NCBI RefSeq assembly: GCF_030419005.1 | Contig: NZ_CP106951.1 | Coordinates: forward strand, 930,001 to 994,000 | Direction: 5' to 3' | DNA: 64,000 nucleotides | DNA from: Eleftheria terrae | Lineage (GTDB): Bacteria > Pseudomonadota > Gammaproteobacteria > Burkholderiales > Burkholderiaceae_C | Part shown: in pieces, positions 27,054-36,656 of the stretch | Position numbering within the stretch: the stretch's first letter is position 1 | How the letters are laid out: each line of letters begins with the position of its first letter | Notes under the pieces: model-generated | Databases searched by the model: none | What the model was told of the DNA's origin: nothing | The model's input: the letters and a program-made list of their open reading frames with translations, nothing else | Made by a program: the position numbers and the translations under genes

Positions 27054-28742
27054 ATGACTTCGACCGCACGCACCGTCCGTGCACCGCGCGGCAGCCAGCT
27101 GCATTGCAAGAACTGGCTGATCGAGGCGGCCTACCGCATGATCCAGAACAACCTCGACCCCGAGGTGGCCGAGCGGCCGGACGACCTGGTGGTCTACGGC
27201 GGCATCGGCAAGGCGGCCCGCAACTGGCCGGCCTTCGACGCCATCCTGCAGGCGCTGCGCGAGCTGGAGGCCGACCAGACCCTGATCGTGCAGTCCGGCA
27301 AGCCGGTGGCGGTGTTCCGCACCCATGCGGATGCGCCGCGCGTGCTGCTGGCCAACTCCAACCTGGTGCCCAAGTGGGCCACCTGGGAGCACTTCCACGA
27401 ACTCGACCGCCAGGGCCTGATGATGTACGGCCAGATGACGGCCGGCTCCTGGATCTACATCGGCACGCAGGGCATCGTGCAGGGCACCTACGAGACCTTC
27501 GTCGAGCTGGGCCGCCAGCACTACGGCGGCGACTGGTCCGGCAAGTTCATCCTGACCGCCGGCCTGGGCGGCATGGGCGGCGCCCAGCCGCTGGCGGCGG
27601 TGCTGGCCGGCGCGCACTGCATCGTGGTGGAGTGCCAGGAGTCGCGCATCGACTTCCGCCTGCGCACCCGCTATGTGGACCACAAGGCCCACAGCATCGA
27701 TGAGGCACTGGAGATCATCCGCCGCGCCGATAAGCCCACCTCGGTGGGCCTGCTGGGCAATGCGGCCGAGCTGCTGCCGCAGTTCGTCGAGCGGGCCCGC
27801 CAAGGCGGCCCCCGTCCCGCAGCGGTGACCGACCAGACCTCGGCCCACGACCTAGTCAACGGCTACCTGCCGCGCGGCTGGAGCGTGGCGCAGTGGGAAG
27901 CCGCACGCGCCAGCGGCGACGCCGAGCGGCTGCGGCTGGCCGAGGCGGCCGCCGCGTCCTGCGCCGAGCATGTGCAGGCCATGCTGGACTTCCACCGCAT
28001 GGGCGTGCCGACGATCGACTACGGCAATAACATCCGCCAGGTCGCGCTCGACCAGGGCGTGGCGGACGCCTTCGCCTTCCCCGGTTTCGTGCCGGCCTGC
28101 ATCCGGCCGCTGTTCTGCGAGGGCAAGGGCCCCTTCCGCTGGGTGGCGCTGTCGGGCGACCCGGAAGACATCTACAAGACTGACGCGAAGGTCAAGGAGC
28201 TGTTCCCCGACAACGCGCACCTGCACCGCTGGCTCGACCAGGCGCGCGAGCGCATCGCCTTCCAAGGCCTGCCTGCGCGCATCTGCTGGCTGGGCCTGGG
28301 CGAGCGCCACAAGGCGGCGCTGGCCTTCAACGAGATGGTGCGCCGCGGCGAGCTGAAGGCGCCCATCGTGATCGGCCGCGACCACCTCGACTGCGGCTCG
28401 GTCGCCAGCCCCAACCGCGAGACCGAAGCCATGCGCGACGGCTCCGACGCGGTGAGCGACTGGCCGCTGCTGAACGCGCTGTCGGCCACCGCCGGCGGTG
28501 CCACCTGGGTCAGCCTGCACCATGGCGGCGGCGTCGGCATGGGGTATTCGCAGCACTCCGGCGTCGTCATCGTCTGCGATGGCACGGCCGAGGCCGATGC
28601 CCGCCTGGCCCGCGTGCTCTGGAACGACCCGGCGATGGGCGTGGTGCGGCATGCCGATGCCGGCTACGAACTCGCCATCGAGACCGCCCGCCGACAGGGC
28701 GTGAAGATCCCCTCCATCGCTGTCCAAGGAGACGCGCAGTGA
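27054..28742 (+). CDS. hutU: Urocanate hydratase
   Basis: 562 residues, the usual length. Adds water to urocanate to give imidazolonepropionate, using tightly bound NAD+ as electrophile. Typical segments: the start [21 protein letters not shown], the glycine-rich NAD site [17 protein letters not shown], and [19 protein letters not shown] with the family's active-site Cys. A good ribosome-binding site (GAGGAG) precedes the ATG. Its stop overlaps the GTG start of hutH. Confidence 0.98.
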   Translation: MTSTARTVRAPRGSQLHCKNWLIEAAYRMIQNNLDPEVAERPDDLVVYGGIGKAARNWPAFDAILQALRELEADQTLIVQSGKPVAVFRTHADAPRVLLANSNLVPKWATWEHFHELDRQGLMMYGQMTAGSWIYIGTQGIVQGTYETFVELGRQHYGGDWSGKFILTAGLGGMGGAQPLAAVLAGAHCIVVECQESRIDFRLRTRYVDHKAHSIDEALEIIRRADKPTSVGLLGNAAELLPQFVERARQGGPRPAAVTDQTSAHDLVNGYLPRGWSVAQWEAARASGDAERLRLAEAAAASCAEHVQAMLDFHRMGVPTIDYGNNIRQVALDQGVADAFAFPGFVPACIRPLFCEGKGPFRWVALSGDPEDIYKTDAKVKELFPDNAHLHRWLDQARERIAFQGLPARICWLGLGERHKAALAFNEMVRRGELKAPIVIGRDHLDCGSVASPNRETEAMRDGSDAVSDWPLLNALSATAGGATWVSLHHGGGVGMGYSQHSGVVIVCDGTAEADARLARVLWNDPAMGVVRHADAGYELAIETARRQGVKIPSIAVQGDAQ

Positions 28743-30286
28743 CGCCCGCTTCCACCTTCACCCTGCATCCCGGCCGCCTGGGCCTGCTCGACCTGCGCGC
28801 CATTGCCGCCGGCTTCCAGCCGATCGAGCTGGACCTGGAATGCCGCGCCGGCATCGCCGCCAGCGCTGCCGCCGTGCAGCGCATCTCGGCGGGCAACCAG
28901 CCGGCCTACGGCATCAACACCGGCTTTGGCCTGCTGGCCAAGGTGCAGATCCCCGGCCACCAGCTGGCCGAGCTGCAGGCCAACCTGGTGCGCTCGCATG
29001 CCGTGGGCGTCGGCCCGCTGCTGGACGACGACACGGTGCGCCTGATCCTTGCGCTCAAGATCGCCTCGCTGGCGCGTGGCTACTCGGGCGTGCGGCCCGA
29101 GGTGATCGACGCCGCGGTGGCCATGTACAACGCGCAGATCTGGCCCTGCATTCCCAGCCAGGGCTCGGTCGGCGCCTCCGGCGACCTGGCGCCGCTGGCC
29201 CACCTGAGCCTGCCGCTGATGGGCGAAGGCCAGGTGCGCTTCGACGGCCAGGTGATGGACGCCGCCGTCGCACTGCAGCGCGCTGGCCTGCGGCCGCTGC
29301 AATTCGCCGCCAAGGAAGGCCTGGCGCTGCTCAACGGCACCCAGGTGTCGACCGGCATCGCGCTGATGGGCCTGCTGCGGGCCGAGCAGGTGTTTGCCGC
29401 CGCGGTGGTGGCCGGCGCCCTGAGCGTCGATGCGGCCAAGGGCTCCGACTCGCCGTTCGACGCCCGCATCCATGAAGTGCGCGGCCATGCCGGCCAGATG
29501 GACGTGGCCAAGCTCTACCGCGACCTGCTCGCGGGCAGCGAGATCCGCGCCTCGCACCGGGTTGGCGACGACCGCGTGCAAGACCCCTATTCGCTGCGCT
29601 GCCAGCCGCAGGTCATGGGCGCCTGCCTGGAGCTGATCCGCAACGCCGCCCGCACCTTGGTGACCGAGGCCAACGCCGTGTCGGACAACCCGCTGGTGTT
29701 CGCTGACACCGGCGAGGTGCTGTCGGGCGGCAACTTCCACGCGGAGCCGGTGGCCTTTGCAGCCGACACGCTGGCGCTGGCCATCGCCGAAGTGGGCGCG
29801 CTGTCGGAGCGCCGCATCGCGCTGCTGATCGACGCGACGCTGTCGGGCCTGCCGCCCTTCCTGGTGGCCGAGCCAGGGCTCAACTCCGGCTTCATGATCG
29901 CGCACGTCACGGCCGCCGCCCTGGCCAGCGAGAACAAGACCCTGGCCCACCCGGCCAGCGTCGATTCGCTGCCCACCTCGGCCAACCAGGAAGACCATGT
30001 CAGCATGGCCACCTTCGCCGCGCGCAAGCTGGCCGACATGGCGACCAACGTGCGCCACATCATCGCCATCGAGCTGCTGGCCGCGGCCCAGGGCATCGAC
30101 TTCCACCGCCCGCTGCGCAGCTCCAGCGCGCTGGAGGAAGCACATGCGGCCATCCGCGCCAAGGTGCCGCACTATGCGCAGGACCGCTACTTCGCGCCCG
30201 ACATCGCGGCAGCCGAGCAGCTCATCGAGGCCGGCACCCTGACCCGCTACGCCGGCAGCGTGCTGCCGTCCTGGAGCGAGCAGTGA
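28739..30286 (+). CDS. hutH: Histidine ammonia-lyase
   Basis: 515 residues from a GTG at 28739 that overlaps the hutU stop (GTGA). Deaminates L-histidine to trans-urocanate. The MIO electrophile forms from Ala146-Ser147-Gly148 in [15 protein letters not shown]; the conserved YGINTGFG and the QEDHVSM segments are present. First enzyme of the pathway, encoded second in this operon. Confidence 0.98.
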   Translation: MTPASTFTLHPGRLGLLDLRAIAAGFQPIELDLECRAGIAASAAAVQRISAGNQPAYGINTGFGLLAKVQIPGHQLAELQANLVRSHAVGVGPLLDDDTVRLILALKIASLARGYSGVRPEVIDAAVAMYNAQIWPCIPSQGSVGASGDLAPLAHLSLPLMGEGQVRFDGQVMDAAVALQRAGLRPLQFAAKEGLALLNGTQVSTGIALMGLLRAEQVFAAAVVAGALSVDAAKGSDSPFDARIHEVRGHAGQMDVAKLYRDLLAGSEIRASHRVGDDRVQDPYSLRCQPQVMGACLELIRNAARTLVTEANAVSDNPLVFADTGEVLSGGNFHAEPVAFAADTLALAIAEVGALSERRIALLIDATLSGLPPFLVAEPGLNSGFMIAHVTAAALASENKTLAHPASVDSLPTSANQEDHVSMATFAARKLADMATNVRHIIAIELLAAAQGIDFHRPLRSSSALEEAHAAIRAKVPHYAQDRYFAPDIAAAEQLIEAGTLTRYAGSVLPSWSEQ

Positions 30287-31251
30287 CGCCCGACTGGCGC
30301 CTGCCCTGGCAGGGCCGCGTCGATGCGCTCGACGGCGAGGCCGGCTGGCGCTGGCACCAGGTGGTGGAGCCCTGGCAGGCGGGCGGCCGCCCCGGTGTCG
30401 CGCTGCTGGGCCTGGCCAGCGACGAGGGGGTGCGCCGCAACCAGGGCCGCCCCGGCGCGGCCCTGGGGCCGCAGGCCCTGCGCCGCATGCTGGCCAACCT
30501 GCCGGTGCACCGCCCGCTGCCGCTGTACGACGCCGGCGACGTGCCCTGCACCGACGGCCAGCTCGAAGCCGCCCAGGACACCTACGCCCGCCAGGGTGCC
30601 GCCGTGCTGGACGACGGCCAGCTGCTGCTGGGCCTGGGCGGCGGCCACGAAATCGGCTGGGCCAGCTACCAGGCGTTCAGCCGCAGCGCGGCCTGGGCCG
30701 CCGGCGGCTCGCTGGCCATCGTCAACTTCGACGCGCATTTCGACCTGCGCCTGGCGCCCCAGGCCAGCTCGGGCACCCCGTTCCGGCAGGCGCTCGACCA
30801 TGCCGAGGCCGGCGGCCGCACGGTGGCCTACCACTGCGTGGGCATCAGCGCCGCCGCCAACACCCGCGCCCTGTTCAGCCATGCCGAAAGCCGCGGCGTG
30901 CGCTGGCTGGCCGACGACACGCTGGCCGCGCACACCCTGCCGCAGCATGCCGAGGCACTTGCCCAGTGGCTGCAAGGCTTCGACCACGTCTACCTGACGC
31001 TGTGCCTGGACGTGCTGCCAGCGCCGGTGGCACCCGGCGTGAGCGCGCCGGCCGCACGCGGTGTGGGGCTCGAGGTGCTGGAGCCGCTGGTGAAGGCGGT
31101 GGCCGGCTGCGGCCGCCTGCGGGTGGCCGACATCGCCGAGCTGTGCCCACCGCATGACATCGACCATCGCACCGCCCGCACCGCGGCCCGGCTGGCCTGG
31201 CAGATCGTCTCGGCCTGGCAGGCCGCCCGCGACGGAGGGCCCGCCGCATGA
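30283..31251 (+). CDS. hutG: Formimidoylglutamase, arginase/ureohydrolase family
   Basis: 322 residues from a GTG overlapping the hutH stop. Di-manganese ligands of the ureohydrolase fold are visible: [20 protein letters not shown] (Asp-Ala-His-Phe-Asp) and the C-terminal [15 protein letters not shown] with Asp. Hydrolyses N-formimidoyl-L-glutamate to glutamate and formamide in one step. No HutF or N-formylglutamate deformylase is present, so the operon encodes the short branch. Confidence 0.95.
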   Translation: MTPDWRLPWQGRVDALDGEAGWRWHQVVEPWQAGGRPGVALLGLASDEGVRRNQGRPGAALGPQALRRMLANLPVHRPLPLYDAGDVPCTDGQLEAAQDTYARQGAAVLDDGQLLLGLGGGHEIGWASYQAFSRSAAWAAGGSLAIVNFDAHFDLRLAPQASSGTPFRQALDHAEAGGRTVAYHCVGISAAANTRALFSHAESRGVRWLADDTLAAHTLPQHAEALAQWLQGFDHVYLTLCLDVLPAPVAPGVSAPAARGVGLEVLEPLVKAVAGCGRLRVADIAELCPPHDIDHRTARTAARLAWQIVSAWQAARDGGPAA

Positions 31252-32468
31252 AGGCCGACCTGTTGATCCACCATGTGCACCTGGCCACGCTGGACGACCC
31301 CGCCGGCGGCTGGGGCGAGCTGCGCGACGCCGCCCTGCTGGTGCAGGCCGGCCGCATTGCCTGGCTGGGCCCGCGCAGCGCCCTGCCCGCCGGCCTGCAG
31401 GCGGCCCGCGAGCACGACGGCCAGGGCGGCTGGCTGACGCCCGGCCTGCTCGACTGCCACACCCACCTGGTGTGGGCCGGCAGTCGCGCGGCCGAGATCG
31501 AGCGCCGCTGGCAGGGTGCCAGCTATGAGGAGATCGCCCGCAGTGGCGGCGGCATCGTCTCCACCGTGCAGGCGACCCGTGCGGCCGACGAGGCGGCCCT
31601 GCTCGCGGCCAGCCGGCCGCGCCTGCAGGCCCTGCTGCGTGACGGCGTGACCACCGTCGAGATCAAGTCCGGCTACGGCCTGGACACCGAGACCGAGCTG
31701 CGCCTGCTACGGGTGGCGCGCCGCCTGGGCCAGCAGGCCGGCGTGCAGGTGCGCACCACTTTCCTAGCAGCCCATGCCCTGCCGCCGGAATACCGCGGCC
31801 GCGGCGACGACTACATCGAGCTGGTGTGCCGCGAGATGCTGCCCGCGGCCCATGCCCAAGGCCTGGTCGACGCGGTGGACGCCTTCTGCGAAGGCATCGG
31901 CTTCAGCCCGGCGCAGACCCGCCGGGTGTTCGAGGCGGCACGCGCGCTGGGCCTGCCGGTGAAGCTGCACGCCGACCAGTTGTCCGACCTGGGCGGTGCC
32001 GCGCTGGCGGCGGAGTTCGGTGGCCTGTCGGCCGACCACGTCGAGTACACCAGCGAGGCTTCGGTCCAGGCGATGGCGCGGGCCGGCACGGTGGCCGTGC
32101 TGCTCCCGGGCGCCTACTACTGCCTGCGCGAGACCCGGCGCCCGCCGGTCGAGGCGCTGCGCCGGCACGGCGTGCCGATGGCCTTGTCGACCGACTGCAA
32201 CCCGGGCACCAGCCCCTGCACCTCGCTGCTGTTGATGCTGCACATGGGCTGCACCCTGTTCGGGCTGACGCCGGCCGAAGCGCTGCACGGCGTCACGCGG
32301 CATGCTGCGCGGGCCCTCGGCCTGCAGGACGAATGCGGACGGCTGAGCGTCGGCCTGCGGGCCGACCTGGCGCTGTGGGCGGTCGACCACCCGCGCGACC
32401 TGGCCTGCCAGTTCGGCTTCCAGCCGCGGCTGGCGTCCTGGGCCGGCGGGCAGGCCGTGGCGGGCTGA
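31248..32468 (+). CDS. hutI: Imidazolonepropionase
   Basis: 406 residues from the ATG at 31248, overlapping the hutG stop (ATGA). Amidohydrolase fold with metal ligands [13 protein letters not shown], the [13 protein letters not shown]is and the Asp in [14 protein letters not shown]. Opens the imidazolone ring to N-formimidoyl-glutamate, the HutG substrate. It is the last gene of the operon and converges on the hybrid kinase at 32479 with only 10 bases between. Confidence 0.97.
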   Translation: MKADLLIHHVHLATLDDPAGGWGELRDAALLVQAGRIAWLGPRSALPAGLQAAREHDGQGGWLTPGLLDCHTHLVWAGSRAAEIERRWQGASYEEIARSGGGIVSTVQATRAADEAALLAASRPRLQALLRDGVTTVEIKSGYGLDTETELRLLRVARRLGQQAGVQVRTTFLAAHALPPEYRGRGDDYIELVCREMLPAAHAQGLVDAVDAFCEGIGFSPAQTRRVFEAARALGLPVKLHADQLSDLGGAALAAEFGGLSADHVEYTSEASVQAMARAGTVAVLLPGAYYCLRETRRPPVEALRRHGVPMALSTDCNPGTSPCTSLLLMLHMGCTLFGLTPAEALHGVTRHAARALGLQDECGRLSVGLRADLALWAVDHPRDLACQFGFQPRLASWAGGQAVAG

Positions 32469-32478
32469 GCGCCGCAAT

Positions 32479-34101
32479 TCAGCCCAGGGGCGTGTCCGGT
32501 GCACCAGCCGGCCCCCCCTGCGATGGCAGCTGTGCGAGGATGGCAGCCAGCGCATCTGGTTCCACCGGTTTGGTCAGATGCTGGTCGAAGCCGGCCTCCG
32601 CCGCCAGCCGCTTGTCCTGCTGCTGGCCCCAACCGGTCAGCGCAACCAGGCACAGGCTGCGCCCCCAGTCCTGGCGGCGCAGGTGGCGCGCCACCTCGTA
32701 GCCATTGAGCTGCGGCAGGCCAATGTCCAGCAGCACCAGCTCGGGCGAGAAGCTGCGCACCATGCGTATGGCGTCGGCGCCGTCGTTGGCGGTGCAGACG
32801 TGGTGCCCCTGCAGCTCCAGCACCATGGCCAGGCTGCGGGCGGCGTCCTCGTTGTCGTCCACCACCAGCACCCGTCGGCGCGCCTCCGCCGCAAAGCGCG
32901 CAGCCTGCGCGCTTTGCGGCGGAGGACTCGCTTGCGGACTCAGTGGCAGGCGCACAAGAAACTCGCTGCCCCGACCTGGCCCCTCGCTCTCCGCATGGAT
33001 GGTGCCACCGTGCAGCTGGACCAGCCCGCGCACCAGCGCCAGGCCGATGCCCAGGCCTCCCTGCGAGCGCTCCAGCGCCGGCGCGAGCTGCGAGAACATC
33101 TCGAAGACGCTCGCCAGGTGCTGGCGCGGAATGCCGATGCCGGAGTCGCGCACGGACAGCACCACCTCGCCCCCCTCGCGCCAGACCCGCAAGCTGATGT
33201 GCCCGCCCGCTGGGGTGTACTTGGCAGCATTGGTCAGCAGGTTCAGGATGACCTGGGTCAGCCGCGTAGGATCCGCATCGAGCACGAGGGTCTCGTCGGG
33301 CATCTCCAGCTGCAGCTGATGCGAGGCCGCCTCGATCATCGGGCGGGCCGCCTCCACTGCGCCCTGCACCGCGGTCGCCAGCTCCACCGGCTGGCGACGC
33401 AGAGCCAGCTTGCCCTGAGTGATGCGTGACACCTCCAGCAGGTCGTCCACCAAGTGGGTCATATGCCGCAGCTGGCGCTCCAGCACGTCACGGCACCAGA
33501 GTAGCTGCGCGTCTGCGAGCTGCTTGCGGCGGAGGATCTCCAGCACGTTACGCATCGGCGCGAGCGGGTTGCGCAGCTCATGCGCCAAGGTGGCCAAGAA
33601 TTCGTCCTTGCGTCGGTCAGCCTGCGCCAGCACGTCGCGACTTTCCTGCAGTGCCTTCTCCGCCTCGCGATGCGCTGCCAGAGCCGATTCGGCATTCTTG
33701 CGGGCCTGCAACAGCTCGCGCTCGTACCGGTGCCGATCGTTCACCACCATCAGCGCCAGCTCGTGGCAGACCGTGCCGGCGTGCTCGCGACGAACCGCGT
33801 TCAGCAGCATCGGCACTGTGTGGCCATCTCGGTGCAGCAGGTCCAGCTTCACCTCGGCAACCGAGCCCTGCATCTGCAGCAGCGGTGCCCAGTGGGTCTG
33901 ATGGAAGACGCGGCCGCCCATGGTGAGCAGGTCTTGCACGCGCATGCCGCCCGACAGTTCGCTGGCGTGGTAACCGAGCCAGCGGCAGCAGGTTGCATTA
34001 GCGCGAAGGATGCGCCCGTCCGCCGCGCTCAGCAGCAGTCCACACGCCGCCTGCTCAAACAGTACCTCGGCCGCCGGCAGCCCGTCGTCCGCGTACTGCA
34101 T
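32479..34101 (-). CDS. PAS hybrid sensor histidine kinase paired with an RsbQ-like hydrolase
   Basis: 540 residues. An N-terminal PAS domain (about 8-135; LFEQAACGLLLSAADGRILRAN, and GRVFHQTHWAPLLQMQG as in RsbP/RsbU-type PAS sensors), a coiled coil (about 135-165), HisKA with His174 in LAHELRNPLAPMRNVLE, HATPase (FSQLAPALERSQGGLGIGLALVRGLV), and a receiver with Asp459 in LVLLDIGLPQL. Soluble. It starts 3 bases after the stop of the hydrolase gene, so both are translated from one transcript. The HATPase-receiver linker contains a 20-base perfect inverted repeat. In Bacillus the same PAS type sits on the RsbP phosphatase; here a kinase replaces it. Confidence 0.93.
   Translation of the reverse strand: MQYADDGLPAAEVLFEQAACGLLLSAADGRILRANATCCRWLGYHASELSGGMRVQDLLTMGGRVFHQTHWAPLLQMQGSVAEVKLDLLHRDGHTVPMLLNAVRREHAGTVCHELALMVVNDRHRYERELLQARKNAESALAAHREAEKALQESRDVLAQADRRKDEFLATLAHELRNPLAPMRNVLEILRRKQLADAQLLWCRDVLERQLRHMTHLVDDLLEVSRITQGKLALRRQPVELATAVQGAVEAARPMIEAASHQLQLEMPDETLVLDADPTRLTQVILNLLTNAAKYTPAGGHISLRVWREGGEVVLSVRDSGIGIPRQHLASVFEMFSQLAPALERSQGGLGIGLALVRGLVQLHGGTIHAESEGPGRGSEFLVRLPLSPQASPPPQSAQAARFAAEARRRVLVVDDNEDAARSLAMVLELQGHHVCTANDGADAIRMVRSFSPELVLLDIGLPQLNGYEVARHLRRQDWGRSLCLVALTGWGQQQDKRLAAEAGFDQHLTKPVEPDALAAILAQLPSQGGPAGAPDTPLG
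32883..32925. repeat. 20-base perfect inverted repeat inside the kinase linker
   Basis: The arms 32883-32902 and 32906-32925 are exact reverse complements with a 3-base loop (GCC). The repeat codes for part of the linker AQAARFAAEARRR between the HATPase and receiver domains. No T-tract follows on either strand. It may be an intragenic hairpin, a REP-like element absorbed into the frame, or a product of local duplication. Confidence 0.8.
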
Positions 34102-34104
34102 GCC

Positions 34105-34908
34105 TCAAATGCCCAGCCGTTGAAAGAACTCGCGCATGGCGACGGTGCTTGCGTCGGGCGCGCTCATGTGCGGACAATGGCCGACGTTGTCGATGATGTG
34201 GAGGGTGCTGTTCGGCATCGTCCGTTGCATGTACTCGCCTACCGCGCAGGGCGCGATCAGGTCATCGCTACACTGCAGGATGAGCGCCGGCACGCTGGAG
34301 CGCGCCAGGTCGGCACGGTGGTCCGACAGAAAGGTGACCCGCGCAAAATGCTTAGCGATCTCCGGATCGGTACGGCAGAAGCTGTTGGTAAGTTCGACCC
34401 CTAGCTCCGGTTGCTCTGGCGCGCCCATGATGGCCGGTGCCATGGTGCTCGACCAGCCCAGGTAGTTGCTCTCCAGCGTGTCCAACAGGCCCTCGATGTC
34501 CTGACGGGTAAAGCCACCGACATAGTCGCCGTCGTTGATGTAGCACGGCGACGGTCCCACCATCACCTGGGCGGCGAAGCGCTGTGGCGCCCGGATGGAG
34601 GCCAGCAGGCCGATCATCGCGCTGACCGAATGCCCGACGAAGACCACCGGCCCTTCGGCGAACTCCTCGACGATCTCCAGCACGTCGGCGGCATGGCCGT
34701 GCAGCGTGGAGTACTTCTCCCGGTCGTAGGCCTGCAGGTCGGAGGAGCCGCTGCCCACCAGGTCGAACAGCACGGTCCTGTAGCGGTCCTGGAAGGCGGG
34801 GGCCAAGTAGCGCCACATGTTCTGGTCGCAGCCGAAGCCATGGGCGAACACCATGGTCACAGCCCCCTGGCCGGCCACGTGCACATGGTTGCGTCGTGCT
34901 ACGCTCAT
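34105..34908 (-). CDS. RsbQ-like alpha/beta hydrolase
   Basis: 267 residues, close to B. subtilis RsbQ (269). The start ARRNHVHVAGQGAVTMVFAHGFGCDQNMWR is typical, and the catalytic triad is present: Ser94 in FVGHSVSAMIG, Asp216 in CSDDLIAPC and His244 in VGHCPHMS. In Bacillus RsbQ is needed for RsbP PAS-dependent energy-stress sensing, and its plant relatives D14/KAI2 are hormone receptors. Here it is followed directly by a PAS hybrid kinase, so a small ligand made or bound by the hydrolase is the probable signal; this is inference. Confidence 0.93.
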   Translation of the reverse strand: MSVARRNHVHVAGQGAVTMVFAHGFGCDQNMWRYLAPAFQDRYRTVLFDLVGSGSSDLQAYDREKYSTLHGHAADVLEIVEEFAEGPVVFVGHSVSAMIGLLASIRAPQRFAAQVMVGPSPCYINDGDYVGGFTRQDIEGLLDTLESNYLGWSSTMAPAIMGAPEQPELGVELTNSFCRTDPEIAKHFARVTFLSDHRADLARSSVPALILQCSDDLIAPCAVGEYMQRTMPNSTLHIIDNVGHCPHMSAPDASTVAMREFFQRLGI

Positions 34909-34992
34909 GCAGATTCCTTGAAATCAGTCAATATCGAACGCATTGTTTCACAGCTGAACAACGCAGTCGGTCGGCGAAGGTGAGGCGCTGTA

Positions 34993-36285
34993 TCAGGGCT
35001 TTCGCAACGCTGGCTCTGGATCGGCGGCCGCCTCCACCCGGTTGCGGCCCTGCTTCTTGGCCTGGTAGAGCGCGGCGTCGGCGCTCCGCAGCACCGCGTT
35101 CCACTCGCCGCGCACACCGCGCGCCACGCCGACACTGACCGTCACCTGCAACTGCGGCGGCAGGCCGGCGAACTGCAAGGCAGCCACCTGGCTGCGTACC
35201 CGTTCGGCCAGTTGCAGTGCCGCGGCGAGCTCGATCTCGGCGCAGACCACCAGGAATTCCTCGCCACCCAGCCGGGCCACCAGGTCGTCGCTGCGCACGC
35301 AGCCACCCAGGCAGCGCGCGACACCGCGCAGCACCCGGTCGCCCGCCTCGTGGCCCAGGCTGTCGTTGATGCGCTTGAAATGATCGAGGTCGAAGGCCAG
35401 CATCGCCAGGCCGTCCGGCTCGCCGCGCACGCGCGGGCGGCCGTCCGCATGCGCCCCCAGCGCCGCCTGCAGGCCGCGGCGGTTGAGCAGCCCGGTGAGC
35501 GGGTCGACATTGGCGGTGCGCTGGTAGGACTCGATCGCACGGAAGCTGCCCAGCATCAGCATGCAGAAGTTGAGCAGGAACCACAGGCTCACATCCAGGT
35601 GCAGCCAGAACGAGTTGACCAGGAACTGCTCCGGCAACTGGCGCGAGTTGGCCAGCCATTCCAGGGCATACAGCAGGGTCAGTGCCAGCGCGGCGGCCTG
35701 CATCGTGCGGGCGGGCACCCGCCAGGGATGCCGCTGCAGCCGCCTCAGCTCCCAGGCGATCCAGCTCAGCATCACCATCTCGGTGGCGGTCTGCACCGCC
35801 TGCGGCAGCACCCAGTTGCGGCTGAGGTGGGCCGCCAGCGTGGCGCTGACCGCTGCCGCCGCCACCGCACACAGGGCCAGGCGGTGGCGCGGCGCCAGCG
35901 CGCGCTGCCGCACGAAGGTCGCGGCCGACCAGGCCAGCGTCGCCAGGCAGCAGCAGGCCAGCACGGCACCGGCCAGCACAAGCAGCTCCACGCTCTGCGG
36001 AGCGGGCCCCAGCTGCAGGTCGGCAGAGGCGATGCCGCGCAGCGCAGCGCCCACGGTGTAGCCGAAATGGCCCCAGCCCCAGCCCGCCACGCCGCGCAGG
36101 CCGGGCGCAATGCGGCTCAGGTAGACCAGCAGGCCCAGCAGCGCCAGGGCGAGCGTGCAATCGGCAAAAGTGGAGGCGTAGTCCTGGAAATCCACGGAAG
36201 GCAGTTGGGCAGTGGGAAGGTGGCGGGCCCAGCAGGCAGCGGCCCCGGAGCGAATGAAGCAAACCAGCCACCCGGCGCTCGCCAT
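34993..36285 (-). CDS. Membrane-bound diguanylate cyclase (GGDEF)
   Basis: 430 residues from the ATG at 36285; a GTG at 36195 is an alternative that starts right before the first helix. Several hydrophobic helices fill residues about 35-270. The GGDEF domain has DPLTGLLNRRG, FDLDHFKRINDSLGHEAGD, the active-site GGEEF at 340-344 and an allosteric I-site RxxD (Arg331-Asp334), so it should make c-di-GMP with product inhibition. It diverges from the ComFB-family gene, a group reported to bind cyclic dinucleotides. Confidence 0.94.
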   Translation of the reverse strand: MASAGWLVCFIRSGAAACWARHLPTAQLPSVDFQDYASTFADCTLALALLGLLVYLSRIAPGLRGVAGWGWGHFGYTVGAALRGIASADLQLGPAPQSVELLVLAGAVLACCCLATLAWSAATFVRQRALAPRHRLALCAVAAAAVSATLAAHLSRNWVLPQAVQTATEMVMLSWIAWELRRLQRHPWRVPARTMQAAALALTLLYALEWLANSRQLPEQFLVNSFWLHLDVSLWFLLNFCMLMLGSFRAIESYQRTANVDPLTGLLNRRGLQAALGAHADGRPRVRGEPDGLAMLAFDLDHFKRINDSLGHEAGDRVLRGVARCLGGCVRSDDLVARLGGEEFLVVCAEIELAAALQLAERVRSQVAALQFAGLPPQLQVTVSVGVARGVRGEWNAVLRSADAALYQAKKQGRNRVEAAADPEPALRKP

Positions 36286-36299
36286 GGGCTTACCCGTGG

Positions 36300-36327
36300 T
36301 TGACGGCCCCGCATGGCGGGCGATACT
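36300..36327 (+). promoter_or_regulatory. Putative sigma-70 promoter of the ComFB-like gene
   Basis: TTGACG, a 16-base spacer and GATACT. It is followed by a GAGGAG ribosome-binding site at 36340-36345 and the ATG at 36351. Confidence 0.55.
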
Positions 36328-36350
36328 GCGGGGGCAGTCGAGGAGTCCAG

Positions 36351-36641
36351 ATGAGCAGTGCCGACGATTTCGAATCGATCCGCAACTACTACGAGCGCCC
36401 GGTGATGGAAGCGGTGGCCGAGGCCAGCCCGCAATATCCCAATGTCGGCAGCGCCTTGCTGCCCGACGTGGTATGCGTGGCCCTCAACCGCCTGCCGCCG
36501 CGCTACATCCGCCATGAAGTGGATCTGGTCTTCTATCTGACCGAGCGCGAGCGCGCCGAGATGGAGACGGCCATGGCCGAGGCGGTGAGCTTCGCCTACG
36601 AGTTCGTGCAGGCCCGCGTCGCGATGCGGGCGCGGCGCTGA
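36351..36641 (+). CDS. Late competence protein ComFB family
   Basis: 96 residues from the ATG at 36351, with a strong ribosome-binding site 5 bases upstream. The pattern IRNYYERPVMEAV, LLPDVVCVALNRLPPRYIRHEVDLVFYL and ERAEMETAMAEAV is that of ComFB proteins. Family knowledge: named from Bacillus comF; in cyanobacteria, members bind cyclic dinucleotides and affect motility or competence. Its position between a diguanylate cyclase and a bacteriophytochrome supports a signalling role. No other competence gene is near. Confidence 0.9.
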   Translation: MSSADDFESIRNYYERPVMEAVAEASPQYPNVGSALLPDVVCVALNRLPPRYIRHEVDLVFYLTERERAEMETAMAEAVSFAYEFVQARVAMRARR

Positions 36642-36656
36642 ACCGGGCGGCCGCTG

